Assembly (NCBI GenBank): GCA_947095535.1
Contig: OX352772.1
Coordinates: 119,592,191-119,656,190, forward strand
Length of the DNA: 64,000 nt
From: Poecilobothrus nobilitatus
Taxonomy: Eukaryota > Arthropoda > Insecta > Diptera > Dolichopodidae
Reading direction: 5' to 3'
The notes beneath the pieces were generated by a model, which was not told the origin of the DNA, searched no databases, and saw only the letters and a list, made by a program, of their open reading frames with translations. A program made the translations under genes and the position numbers. Below, in pieces: positions 23,800-34,614 of this stretch. How positions within the stretch are numbered: the first letter of the stretch is position 1; every line of letters starts with the position of its first letter.

Positions 23800-25308
23800 T
23801 ATGTGTTCAATTTATTACAAAAATTTTTTTATAAAAAAGAAAAACACTGACTTAGTTAATTTTAATTCAATTAATTATTCGTATTTTAAGTATTCTTAAC
23901 CGTACAATAAAATACGTCTGAATCCTTAAACGTTCAGAACACTTTGAATGCGTTTAATTAGAAATTATAATTTAAATCAGAAAAAATAAAAATTATTCAA
24001 ATTTCATTAAAAATGAAAACAAAAATCAAAAATAAAACAATATTAATGTGTAAATAATTTTATAATGAAAATAAAATAAAAAGATTTGTATAATGTTTGC
24101 TAAATTATAAAAAAATACTTATCCTACCGCCATTGGAGTGCAGCCACTTAATTTAATATATTAATTTTAGTTTCTTACACTACACTTTCAAACAGTTTTA
24201 AGTGATAAATAATAAATTAATTAAAAAAGTGCACTTCATTAAATGCAAAAGTGCATTAAATTTAAATAATTTTAGACCAAAAAAAAAACAAAATAAAAGT
24301 AAAAATAACTTTTAACATAAAAAAAGTTTTTCGGTAATTAAAAATAAATGTTGTCATTTCGAAGGTCTGACAAAAAAAAAAAAGATTATTACCAGATAAG
24401 AATAAAAATGATAATGAAATTAAAATAACAAATAAGCTGAAATAAGTCAGGGCGACAAAGCAAATATCACAAAGGGGTACATAATATATAATGTAGAGTG
24501 GGACATAACGTTAAGTTTGCAGTTATAAATAAAATATTGGGAAAAATAATTTATCTTTGTGAATTAATAAAAGGCATATTGAAAAAATGAAGTATTAAAA
24601 TTAATAGTTGCTGCTCAAGGTTACATGGTTTATATAAATTCTATTATTTTATCAAATTTTATTTGTTAGTTTCAATTAAGTAAATGTTAATAATTGAAAT
24701 TGGAAAATAAATATTTTGTTAAGTAGATTAAGTTAGGATAATTTAAATTTTAGTAAAATAAAATTGAAACTGAATTGTAAAACAAAAAATGTATATTAGG
24801 AATAATAATAATGATAATATCTCAGGACCGGTTACCCCTCCCTGACCGCACGAGTTATATTTATAAGATTTTTCGGAATCTTAAAACTTTAATATTATTT
24901 TAAATAAAACATTTTTAATTTTTATTTTCGGTCTTAAGACTCAACTAATTTTTTTATTTTCATATGTTGACTTATTTATATTAAAAATTTTAGAATTACT
25001 TAATGATAAGATAATCAAAATTTCTTAATATAAAAACAATAATATTACTTAATACTAATTACGAAATGTTTAGCAAATATCAATGTACATTTATTTAAAA
25101 TTTATTAATTAACAGAAATGCTAAATTGCATTTCCTGTTATTCTTTGACTAAATTATACTTTATTTATAAAAGGCGAATGAACTAATAATTAATACTTAG
25201 GTTAACATTATCATAATGTTAACATTACATAACATTAATATTTACATTATGTTCATATATGCCTTTTTTGTTTTAAATTTCATTTTGTTAATTCTAAATA
25301 ACATACAT

Positions 25309-25570
25309 GTCGGATCTCAACCAAAAATAATAGGGAACTTACAAATTGTTGTAAGAATATTTTATGTTCATTTCAAGACTCCAGGTTTCTTAGTTTTTGA
25401 GTTATCTTGCTGACGGACGGACGGACAAAACTTAATCGACTTAGAATTTGATTCTGATCCGATCCATACCTTTGAAGGTATATCTAGCTAGCTTATTTCG
25501 AAGTATTACAAACGGAGGAGCAATTTCAATATACCTGATCCTTATCGTACGGCTATAAAGAGGATAAAAT
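25309..25570 (-). repeat. DINE/INE-1-like fragment
   Basis: Reverse-orientation match to 38500-38740: GACGGACGGACGGAC block (25410-25426), then AATCGACTTAGAATTTGATTCTGATCCGATCCATACCTT and TATCTAGCTAGCTTATTTCGA. It starts exactly where the tandem duplication ends, so it may mark the rearrangement breakpoint. Confidence 0.7.
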
Positions 25571-25844
25571 TGAATATGACTTTGATAAGAGATTTCTGTT
25601 GTAGCTATGAATGGAAAAATACTATTGTCGCATACTACAATAATGACTTTTAATACACATGCAAATATTATATTAAACAAATATAATAATAAAATAATTT
25701 ATATTTTATAATTTAATTGGTAATTTAATTTTTGAAAAAAAAAATGGTAACTCTTCAAATATGCTTATAGTAAAATTAAAATATTAATATAATAAGTTTT
25801 TATATAGAGCACATATATTAAATAAATTTTTTGAATTTTAAATT

Positions 25845-26650
25845 AGACGAGATAACTGCTACTTATAAGAATTCTTTGGTCCTAGGTGATCTAATATAAA
25901 CTTGATAAATAAAAATAATAATGACGTTAAAAATTATTTGAACACTCTACTATATAATGGTTATATAGTATATAATAACATTAACGAAAATTTCGCAACT
26001 AGAATAGGTGAAACCACGAGAACCATTATTGACCATTTTCTTACAGACTTAATTGATTACAATTATAACGTACATGTCTCCGAGTCATGCTTATCAGATC
26101 AAGTACAAATTGTAAGTACAAATTTAAAAACTATGAAAAAACAAATACTTAAAAAAAAACTGCTTTAGACTACGATAAAATTTCTAGTGATAGTTTTTGG
26201 GGTTATCTAGAAATTCAAAAAAAAATCAAAAATATACTAAAATTAATTCTTAACATAACGGAAAAAAGAAGCATGAGTGGATTAACGACGATATTATTCG
26301 TAATATCAAAATTCGTGAGTCCTTCTTTAAATACAAGAAAAAGTACCCCAACGATGAAAAAATCAAAGAACGCTATCTAAAATATAAAGAGTTAGTACGT
26401 AGGGAAATAAAACAAGCCAAACTGAATTTTTGCAATAAGATAATATCAAATGATTCCAATAATAGTACAAAATTATGGGATCTCTACAAAAGAATTTTGT
26501 ACAACAAAATCATTTTTGATACAACATTTAGTTTAAATGAATTAAAACTTAATAATGCTATTACAAATATCCCTCAACAAATTGCAAAAACAATGAACAT
26601 ACTTTATAAATGTAACAAATTCTTTAAATATATCAAGAGATTCCATTGGT
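25845..26650 (+). pseudogene. LINE ORF2 fragment: end of endonuclease and linker
   Basis: Plus-strand remnant. 25870-26168 encodes the end of an endonuclease (LVLGDL, then RIGETTRTIIDHFLTDL and CLSDQVQIV where SDH is expected). In another frame, 26270-26520 encodes the linker EWINDDIIRNIKIRESFF and RREIKQAKLNFCNKIIS. At least two frame breaks are present. Its motif order resembles the endonuclease at 62640-63357. Confidence 0.7.
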
Positions 26651-26789
26651 GAAAACTATTTAGGCTCTTTTTAAAAATTATTCATAATAGTTTTAGCTTA
26701 TCTCCTACAAGCATAGAGGAAGTTCAAAAAACAACATTACATAAGGTGTACATCACAATTTCATTTTTATAATTAAAAAAATTTTTATA

Positions 26790-27000
26790 TTAAATGGTAA
26801 ATGGTTTAAATATTTGAAAATAATCTCAAACATTTTCTTAAATTTTGAAACTTAGTTTTTTGTAAGGATTTTGTTAAAATATCTACCAACTAGAATTCAC
26901 TTTGTATGTAACTCAGCTCAAACAATTGATCTTGAAATTTTTCTCTGATGAAGTTGTAGCTAACATATATATGCTTAGAGCTTATAGTGGTTCTTAGTTA
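26790..27000 (-). pseudogene. Copia RNase H C-terminal tail
   Basis: The minus strand encodes SSKHIYVSYNFIREKFQ followed by LVDILTKSLQKTKF, the well-known end of a Ty1/copia RNase H (KHID...HFIRE...ADILTK). One stop (TAG) sits before LVDILTK. It is on the same strand as the copia reverse transcriptase piece at 31772 and in the right order, with the gypsy element between them. Confidence 0.75.
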
Positions 27001-27290
27001 CTTCCCACTATGTTAAATAAAAAACCAAACACTTGTATTTTTCTTATACTTATTTATTATTTGCTTTATTTATAAAGTTTATGTGTTGATTATCCGACTT
27101 GCTTACATCAAGTAAAGTTTTAAAAATACAATATTATTTCTTTAGGTCAATAATATTACACTAATACATCATTAAAATATATACAATAAAACTAATCATA
27201 ATTCATAATATGTAACTCAAATAAGAAATTGGTGTTACATCATTATCGATAAAATATTGATTTATTTTGTATTTGTGACCTAACTGTTTA
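27001..27290. other. Non-coding, possible gypsy 3' region
   Basis: AT-rich sequence between the copia tail and the gypsy integrase. It would be the place for a gypsy LTR, but I find no matching copy on the other side and nothing else recognisable. Confidence 0.4.
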
Positions 27291-27899
27291 TCAAAATGTA
27301 GACATGTTTGACATGTAGTGTTTTAGTCTTTCGACAAAATCGTTCTGATTATCAAAAGACAGTGATGCATTCTTTGAAAAAATTTCTCGTGGTATTCTTA
27401 AATTTTCCCCGTACAGCATTTCAGCTGGCGAACAATTTAGGTCTTCTTTTAGTGTAACACGAATTCGTATTAATATTAATGGTAGTTCTTCGAACCAATA
27501 TACTAAGATATAAGGCATGATTTTAATTGTCTATGAAACCTCTCCACCATGCCGTTGGCCTGGGGATGGTAAGTAGTTGTACGAATTTTTTGAATTCCTA
27601 AAATTCTATTGAAATTGTTAAAAAGTTTGAATTTGAACTGTGTTCCTTGGTCAATTGTAATAATTAAAGGAACTTCATATCTTGAAATGAATTGTGAGAT
27701 CAGGGTCAAAGCAACCGTTTCTGCGGACATATCATTTAAGGGGTATGCCTCTGACCACCTTGGAAAGCAATCTACAACTGTTAGTACATACGTATGGTCT
27801 TTAGAAACTGGAAGAGGACCGACTCTGTGAATGTGCTCAAATATGCCTGATGGTCTTTCTAATCTATCAGGTTTGATTTTGATATGTCTGACTATTTTA
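27291..27899 (-). pseudogene. Gypsy integrase catalytic core, broken
   Basis: Retroviral-type integrase: VVDCFPRWSEAYPL (first Asp), IITIDQGTQFKF (second Asp), HPQANGMVERFHRQLKS (Glu), then AEMLYGENLRIP near 27400. The frame shifts near 27510, where the pieces 27503-27730 and 27291-27518 overlap. All three catalytic residues are readable. Confidence 0.8.
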
Positions 27900-28423
27900 G
27901 ATTTTTGGCCTGATACACATTCTTTTGTCTATTTATTGACATCAATGTTTATTTTAGGCCAAAAATATCTAGATGTTATTAACTTTCTGGTTCCGCGAAT
28001 ACGTGGGGGGGAAATACGGTGTAGTTGGTTGAATATTTTTAATCTTAATGTTTTTGGTAGAAAAGAGCGATTTTTACCTGTCGAAATTTCGCGTAATAAC
28101 GTTTTATTCGCCAAAGCTATTTCGATGTGAGACAGTCTAATTTTTGATTGGGAGTTTTTCACGAGTTTAAATTTGGCTATATCTTCGTCCTGTAACTGTT
28201 CTCTATTGAATTCTTTGATATTGAAGCCGAGGTTAATTTCTACATGCCTTGAAATATAATCCGCGAGAACGTTAGCTTTCCCACTAATATGTGGGATATC
28301 AGTGGTAAATTGCGCGATATATTCCAGGTGTCTACATTGTCGTGGGCTACGTTCATTTCGAGAATTAATTGGGTAAGTAAGTGGTTTGTGATCGGTATAT
28401 AGTACGAAATTTCTACCGTCCAC
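27900..28423 (-). pseudogene. Gypsy RNase H and H2C2 zinc-binding region
   Basis: Open for 164 codons (27929-28423). It starts inside RNase H (FVLYTDHKPLTY, later PHISGKANVLADYISR) and runs into the integrase N-terminal zinc-binding region (HRISPPRIRGTRKLITSRYFWP). The second Cys pair (TKECVSGQKS) follows a stop at 27926-27928. The front half of RNase H is missing because of the upstream deletion. Confidence 0.8.
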
Positions 28424-28429
28424 AAAATA

Positions 28430-29130
28430 TATGAGGTACTTCTATAGTACTTCGTTCATAAATCTTTGCAACGTTTGAGCCGCATTTCTCAATCCAAAAC
28501 TGTACGTCTCCCTAGGCGACTGAGATTTGACGATAAGTTCGATATAAGTCTATTTTCGAAAATATCGTACATCCAGGGAATTTTACGCTGAAATCCTGTA
28601 TATGAGGGATTCGGTATCTATCAGTGATAATTAATGCTTTCAATCTGCGGTAATCTCCACAAGGTCTCCAGTGCAACTAATCTTTTTTCGGAACTAAATA
28701 GAGTGGTGAAGCGGTTAGCGAGGAATCAGGCGATTAGGTTCCTAGCATTTCGTCAAACTCTGCTTTTGCCTTATTATATTTTTCCAAATTAAGACATCGA
28801 GGTCTTAACACAGGTAGAGGACCTCCAGTTAAGATATGGTGTACTACAGAATGTTGCGAGATCCTTGTGAAGTCTGGAATTGCTGTTAAATTAGGGTATT
28901 TTTTTAATAGTAAAAAATATTGATTTTCTAGAGAAAAGGTAAGTTGTGTTGGTGTATTATCTTTTACTATTTTCGCCGTTGTCTGAAGCCGTCTACATGA
29001 AGTCTGAGTATCAATTTGACACTTTTCTCTTAAATTTAGCGACAGACCAAATTTACACAGAAAATCCTATAATAGGGCGATTGACTTTTGCGACAATAAA
29101 TTGATGGGTAAAAATTCTACGCAATCCTAA
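28430..29130 (-). pseudogene. Gypsy reverse transcriptase, active-site deletion
   Basis: In order: the pre-RT segment (GPLPVLRPRCLNLEKY, AKAEFDEML), SPLYLVPKKD, WRPCGDYRRLKA, DRYRIPHIQDF and TIFSKIDLYRTY. After FGLRNAAQTLQRFMNEVL the frame meets a stop and then joins RNase H sequence. The Y(I/V)DD box and the whole connection domain expected after FMNEVL are absent, so a deletion removed the catalytic core. Confidence 0.8.
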
Positions 29131-29199
29131 GTCTACTTTAATAATAACGATTCCAAACGTTTCAATTTTTGAACCATTTGCAGCTGATATGTATACTTT

Positions 29200-29330
29200 T
29201 TTTTTTTAAATTACTTGTTGATGAAGTCTAGTACTGAGAGGTCTATTCCAGTATCAATTAGGAAGTTTAATTTATTTTTTCTGTCTTCTATAAATAGACG
29301 GCTTGTTTTTGGAAACGACCCAGTGTTGGC
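29200..29330 (-). pseudogene. Gypsy aspartic protease remnant
   Basis: The minus strand encodes RLFIEDRKNKLNFLIDTGID with the catalytic DTG in a typical LIDTG context. The same DNA is also open in another frame with no known motif (29272-29535). The protease would cleave the polyprotein. Confidence 0.65.
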
Positions 29331-29479
29331 AGTTGCAACATAGGGGTTCGTTAGTTTTTTGGATTGTCGTTATCCTTATTAGTTTGTATTGATGAGTACT
29401 AACATAGAGGTATACACTTTTTGGCGTCTTTACCAAGTCTAAATTGGAAATAACAAAATTTTCCTCTCGAATTATGCCT

Positions 29480-30245
29480 TTATCGAACAGTCGATCTATT
29501 TCTTGACGGGCTTCTAAATCTATTTCTGGAATCAATTCGCGATATCCTATTATACGTACGTAATTCAGAGATCATTTCTTTAAGGGAATTAATTTCTTGT
29601 TGTATGTCTTTCATCGAATTTGCTTCTGTACGGGTTTTAGGGGTTGCAATTTGGTTAATTGTTGTATGGGAAATTTGCAATGCCTTCCAGATTTTATCTG
29701 CCGTATCTAGTAATATGTCCGTATTCTGATCCGATTGCAGAATCAGAGCTACTTTTATAACGTGGGGTAATCTACCTAGTCACAGCTTTTTAACAAAGTC
29801 TTCGCTAATTGTTGCTGAAGAACCGGTGAGTTGCTTTAAATGACGGAAAAAATCTGAGGGCTTTCTGTCACCAATTTCCTTGTCAGATATAAGATATCGG
29901 ATTCTCGTTTCAGTGCTCATTAAATGTCTGCTAATTAAAACTTGTTTTAAATTATTGTAAAGAAGTTTTTGGAGAGGATTCTCCAAAATGTCCATTATTG
30001 ATTCTGCAATTTCTAAAGGTAAAACCGCGCTACATGGTTATATTTTGAAATGTCGGAAGTGATTCTATTTACTGCGAATTGTGCCTCTACTTGTATGAAT
30101 CAAGTTGATATATATTTTGGCCATAAATTAGGTAAGCGTATATTCATTTGTTCCGTTTTGATAGAACGCAGTTTTGATTATTTGTTTTCTATTTCAGTGT
30201 CAGAACTATCGGACATTTTGGCTATTAAACTTTTAATTTGCGTAT
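29480..30245 (-). pseudogene. Gypsy gag remnant
   Basis: Starts with traces of a gag N-terminal domain (LPNLWPKYISTWFIQVEAQF, then ITSDISKYNHV, about 30040-30140). This is followed by RIRYLISDKEIGDRKPSDFF in the 71-codon frame 29780-29995 and by a coiled segment ending in an Arg/Ser-rich tail (29480-29680). No zinc knuckle is visible. Stops lie between the pieces. This gag type is common in insect gypsy elements. Confidence 0.7.
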
Positions 30246-31771
30246 AACTATAGCTACATTACTTTCAACACAAAATAAAAGTATGTTATATCTTTTGTTT
30301 ATTTCTAAGCTTTCTTACCTAATGATTTGTAATCAAAATAATTCTAAGACATTAAAAATTTTTTTTTAAATTTATTATTTGATATTATATTTAAACTTAT
30401 AATATTTATTCATTTTCAAATAAACATATTTATAAATTATAAACTATAATTTTTGAATATAGAATTAAATCATAATAATTCCAAACTTTAAAAATGTTAT
30501 ATATATTGTTTTTTTACTTCATGTTATAATATTAATAATCTTGTATCTTAATAATCTTAAAATGTGTTTAAAATCCAAAAAACAAGAAAATTATGTAAAA
30601 TGCTATATCTTAAAATTTATTTAAAATGAGTTTACTAATATATTGTAATTAAATTTTTATAAAAATATTTATTTTTAAGATATAATAAGATTATGAGAAA
30701 ATTATTTATTATCCAAATCAGATTAAATTTGTAAAATGAAAAAAAGGAAAACTAATTGTTTTTTTCTCTTTTTTTTTTTTAAATTAATTAATTTAGATTT
30801 TATTTTGTTATTTAATAGATATAATATTATTAAATTTTAAGGCACAAATTCAAAACAATTTCTTTTTCTTTTTTTTTTTTAAAGTTTTTTTTAACTCTAG
30901 GAAATTTAGTCTAATTAAATTTAAGAAAAGTATTTTTTTTTTTTTTAAGAAAAATATAATTATTATTGTTAACAACAATGTTAATAATTAATGTTAATAA
31001 TTTTATGATAATAATGTAACCCTGTACTTTCGTTTAATAATTATTTATTTTTGTTTATTTTTATTATTATTAATATTAATTTTTATTATTATAAATTATA
31101 TATAAAAATAATTTTATGGATTTGTTTACTTTTGTCTAATGAAAAATTTAAGCAAAGCAAAATGTATATGAACTTTTTTTTTTTAATCTTTTACTTATTT
31201 AAAATTTTAAAATTTATTAAAAATTTTTTAATTTAGCTATGACTTCATTATCATTAAAATTTTTTCATTTTTCAATTTTTTTTGCTGAGGATAAATTGTA
31301 GATAAGTTGACTTACTTGATCACTTGAAGATTCAACCAACATAAACTTTATTTTGTAGTGCGACACGTTTAGAACTGCAACAAAACTGGATTGGCCATTA
31401 ATCAACTTTAATTATTATGTTTTTTTTTTTTATCTTAACTTCTTGTGCTCTGTTATCAGCTTTATATTTGGTGTTTCATGATGCACATACAATTGATGAA
31501 TTTTTATTTGCCATATAAAATTTTGCTTGTAAAATTTTATTATATAGTATGAATATATATATTGATTTTAATGTTTTATTTTATTTTTGTAATTGTTAAT
31601 ATAAAACAAGTATTAACTATAGAAAATGTTATAATTTTACTACGTGTTTTAATTTAAAGTAACAAATGTTTAATTTTTTTTAAAATAAAAAAAAAAGAAA
31701 TTGCCAAAATTAAATTGATTTACGAATAAACACACAAAATCCTGCATCACTCCACTAAAGATAAAATTGAT
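30246..31771. other. AT-rich gap between gypsy gag and copia RT
   Basis: Very AT-rich with long T-runs (30770-30950) and no supported coding sequence. If the gypsy inserted into the copia element, its 5' LTR should lie here, but no repeat of 27001-27290 is visible. Confidence 0.4.
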
Positions 31772-32080
31772 TTAGTACTTATTAAATTTCTGCTTCCAGC
31801 ATCTTGGAGCTTGCTTCAACCCATAAAGGCTTCTTTGAAGTTTATATACTTTATCTGTACTATAGGCGTACCCTTGTGGTTGACACATAAAAGCTTCTTC
31901 ATTTAAAATTCCATATAAAAAGGCACTTTTTACATCAAAGTGTTTCATTTTTAAATTGCTTGCGGCAACATATGCATATATTGGTGTAAATGGTACGGTT
32001 TTCTCATGACGAATATTGTACTTTTCTAATATTGAATTCATATCATTATTTACAAATTCAAGACCATTATCTGTTCTCAA
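31772..32080 (-). pseudogene. Copia integrase-RT fragment fused by internal deletion
   Basis: One 102-codon open frame begins in the integrase (RTDNGLEFVNN, KYNIRHEKTVPFTP, the second catalytic Asp region) and passes directly into reverse transcriptase (LKMKHFDVKSAFLYGILNEE, MCQPQGY, LQRSLYGLKQAPRCW). In an intact copia several hundred residues separate these. The reading frame survived the deletion by chance. The YVDD box is not present. Confidence 0.85.
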
Positions 32081-32159
32081 AGTTTTTAAATCAAATCCAG
32101 TATTATATTTAATAAAATTAAAATATTTTTCTAAAAAATGTGTGACATCACTTTTTCAT

Positions 32160-32870
32160 TTTAGGAAATAGGTAACCCTAAAATTAGAGAAATCATCTTT
32201 CAAAAGAGAAAAATGCCTGCATCCACCATTCGATGTAAATTCCATCAGAGATATGCATAAACTAATTGTCCAGGAATAGAAGCTCTGTTTTCACTTATTT
32301 CAAATTTTAACCGGTGCTGTTTACCCATTATGCAATGTTCACAGAAGAAACTGTTATCAACAAACTGATTTTTTTTTGTTTTTAATAAATTTTTAACATG
32401 ATTTTGATGACAAAGCTTATGCCATAATTACAAAAAATCTTCTTCTTCTCCACATGTCCTGCTACTTTAATTTATTCTTTTATCAGTATATATCACATTA
32501 AAACACATGTTAAATAATTTTTCTTTTCTTACTTCCACTGCCACAATGCGCTCACCTTTCTTAAAGAAACATTTTTTATTATCTGACAGGAAAACTAAAC
32601 TTTTATCGAAAGCGCTATTTTGTGAAAATATATTTAATGTCTATTGGCACATAAAGAACATTCGAAATATATTTTTTGTTGCACTTTTCACCATCATAGG
32701 CCATAGGCAAAATATTTATATTGCCTTTACCGATAGCCAATATGATACTGCCATTGCCTAACTAACTTTTGTAGAATTTTTAAGTTTTATAAAGTTAACA
32801 AACCATTCACGTTTTGGAGACATGTGATCTGTAGCACCTGAATCTAAATACCAGTTTTCACACTAATTTG
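32160..32870 (-). pseudogene. Copia protease and GAG-pre-integrase region, broken
   Basis: Minus-strand pieces: NWYLDSGATDHMSPKREWF (protease, DSG catalytic triad, about 32800-32870), FLSDNKKCFFKKGERIV, and the pre-integrase motif LWHKLCHQNHVKNLL with CEHCIMGKQHRLKF (about 32320-32420). There are several stops. The zinc-binding H/C pattern of the integrase N-terminus is intact by eye. Confidence 0.75.
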
Positions 32871-33041
32871 AATTTATATTAACTTTACATACATGTGCAT
32901 CACTATCGTTATCTTCAATAATTATTGACAAATTTACAGCATTATTATTTTTTTGGTTTTTCAAAAGACAGTTCTTTTTCCGATGACTAGGTTTATGACA
33001 AAGAAAACATTTTCCTTTTGGAATTGGTTTTTGCTTATTTT
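32863..33041 (-). pseudogene. Copia gag zinc knuckle
   Basis: Encodes KGKCFLCHKPSHRKKNCLLK, a CX2CX4HX4C knuckle, continuing into the protease. The open frame upstream of 33041 is satellite sequence and not gag. Confidence 0.75.
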
Positions 33042-34614
33042 TATACCCTACACCTAAAGTATAGGGTATATTAACTTTGGTATGGTGTTTGTAACCACCA
33101 AAAGGAAGCGAGTTAGATATGGACATGTATATATATTCTGAATCAGAATCACCTCCTGAGTCGATTTAACGATTTCCGTCCGTCCGTCCGTTCGCACGAT
33201 AACTCAAAAACTAATAAAGCTATCTTGATAAAATTTATATAGTAGGTGACTAATTACGAAAGGAAGCCTAAGTTCGAATCTGGACAAAATCGGTACATGG
33301 GTTTGGATTTTGGAAGCTTCCGAATGATTCCGGAGCAAACGAGATTATTTCCAAAACCAACAAAGATAGAACCTTTAAATTTTGTATAATGATGTTTCAT
33401 CCCGTTCGATTGATGTCTCTGAAATTAAAGAGGATTTGGTCCATGGGTTTGGGTTTTGGAAGCTTCCGAACGAGCACCAGAGCATCTCATTTGTATCTCC
33501 AAAACCAATAAAGATATAACCTTCAAATTTGGCAGAGTGGTGTTCTTTCATGTTTTATTTAAGTCTCTGAAATGTGAGAGGATTTGGTTCATGGGTTCTT
33601 ATCTTGAAAGCTTCCGAACGAGCCCCAGCGCAACCGAGTATATCTTCACAACCAACAAAGATAGAACCTTTATTTTTAGTACAAGAGTGTGCTGTTATGT
33701 TTCCTTTTCTATAAAATTGGAAACTGACATTTGAAAGAATTTGAACCATGTATTCGTATTTTGGAAGCTTCCGAACGAGCCCCAGAGAAAACGAGATTAT
33801 CTCCAAAATCAACAAAGATAGAACCATAAATTTGTTATAATGATGTTCCTTCCCGTTCGATTTATGCCTTTGAAATTTAAGAGGATTTGGTCCATGGGTT
33901 TAGATTTTGGAAGCTTCCGAACGAGCACCAGAGCAAATGAGATTGTCTCCAAAACCAACTAAGATATAACCTTTAAATTTGGCAGAGTGGTGTTCTTTCA
34001 TGTTTTATTTAAGTCTCTGAAATGTGAGAGGATTTGGTTCATGGGTTCTTATCTTGGAAGCTCCCGAACGAGCCCCAGCGCAACCGAGTATATCTTCACA
34101 ATCAACAAAGATAGAACCTTTATTTTTAGTACAAAGGTGTTCTGTTATGTTTCCTTTTCTGTAAAATTGGAAACTAATATTTGAAAGAATTTGAACCATG
34201 GGTTCGTATTTTGGAAACTTCTGGACGAGCACAAGAGCAACGGGCATATCTCCAAAACCAACAAAAGTAGAACCTTTAAATTTAGTACAATGGTGTTCTG
34301 GCATGTTTTCTTTATGTTTCTGAGATGGATTCGATGAATTGGAGTGGCAATTCGGGTACCTGACACACACCTCCCAAGGACTAACGATCTTCGAAATTAA
34401 TAAAGATAGGAACGTAAAATTTTTTACAAAGGTTTCAAGCATATCCCTAGAGGATGCTTCTTTTACGTTCCTGAAATTCGAGTTGAATAAAACAGAAAAG
34501 GGAAGAAGTTCAAGCAGCTGCCAAAAAAACTTATGGATATTTAATTTAATTCGAATTATTCAGGTGTAGGGTATTAATAAGTCGGTTGCATCGACTTACT
34601 GTTACATTTACTTG
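33042..34614 (+). repeat. DINE-1-like element with ~150-bp central tandem repeats (copy 1)
   Basis: Left end: hairpin TATACCCTA...TAGGGTATA (33042-33070), then TCTGAATCAGAATCACCTCCTGAGTCGATT and CCGTCCGTCCGTCCG. Right end: AGGTGTAGGGTATTAATAAGTCGGTTGCATCGACTT, a 6-bp stem-loop, then ACTGTTACATTTACTTG. Between lie seven diverged monomers of 145-160 bp (phases near 33292, 33440, 33589, 33747, 33892, 34038, 34197). Monomers recur in a pattern of three, a 450-bp higher-order unit. The plan fits DINE-1/Helentron-type non-autonomous elements. No target duplication is seen, as expected for that group. Confidence 0.65.

Larger units (their letters stand above)
18694..25308. repeat. 2.8-kb tandem duplication, 2.35 copies, nearly identical
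   Basis: Units begin GTTTTTCGGTAATTAAAAATAA at 18694, 21509 and 24326, a period of 2815-2817 bases. The first difference I see is the length of one A-run (10 against 12). The third copy stops at 25308, where unrelated sequence begins. Each full unit joins a non-coding block (about 1.3 kb) to a LINE ORF1 block (about 1.5 kb). The near identity means either a very recent duplication or an assembly artefact. Confidence 0.9.
27291..30245 (-). mobile_element. Ty3/gypsy LTR retrotransposon, internal part, degraded
   Basis: Minus-strand gag, protease, reverse transcriptase, RNase H and integrase pieces in the normal gypsy order (30245 down to 27291). I could not identify a pair of LTRs in 27000-27290 and 30246-31770. 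Multiple stops and a deletion through the polymerase active site make it inactive. Confidence 0.85.

Noticed and set aside
18694..25308. Tandem array of an LTR retrotransposon (LTR-internal-LTR-internal-LTR)
   Set aside because: The repeat pattern fits formally, but the internal part is LINE ORF1 sequence with no gag-pol, and the 1.3-kb block lacks TG...CA ends; a simple tandem duplication explains it.
33456..34569. Several ORFs of 60-145 codons in the satellite monomers
   Set aside because: They repeat with the monomer on both strands, so they are consequences of the tandem array, as are those at 45828-47089 and 48446-49472.
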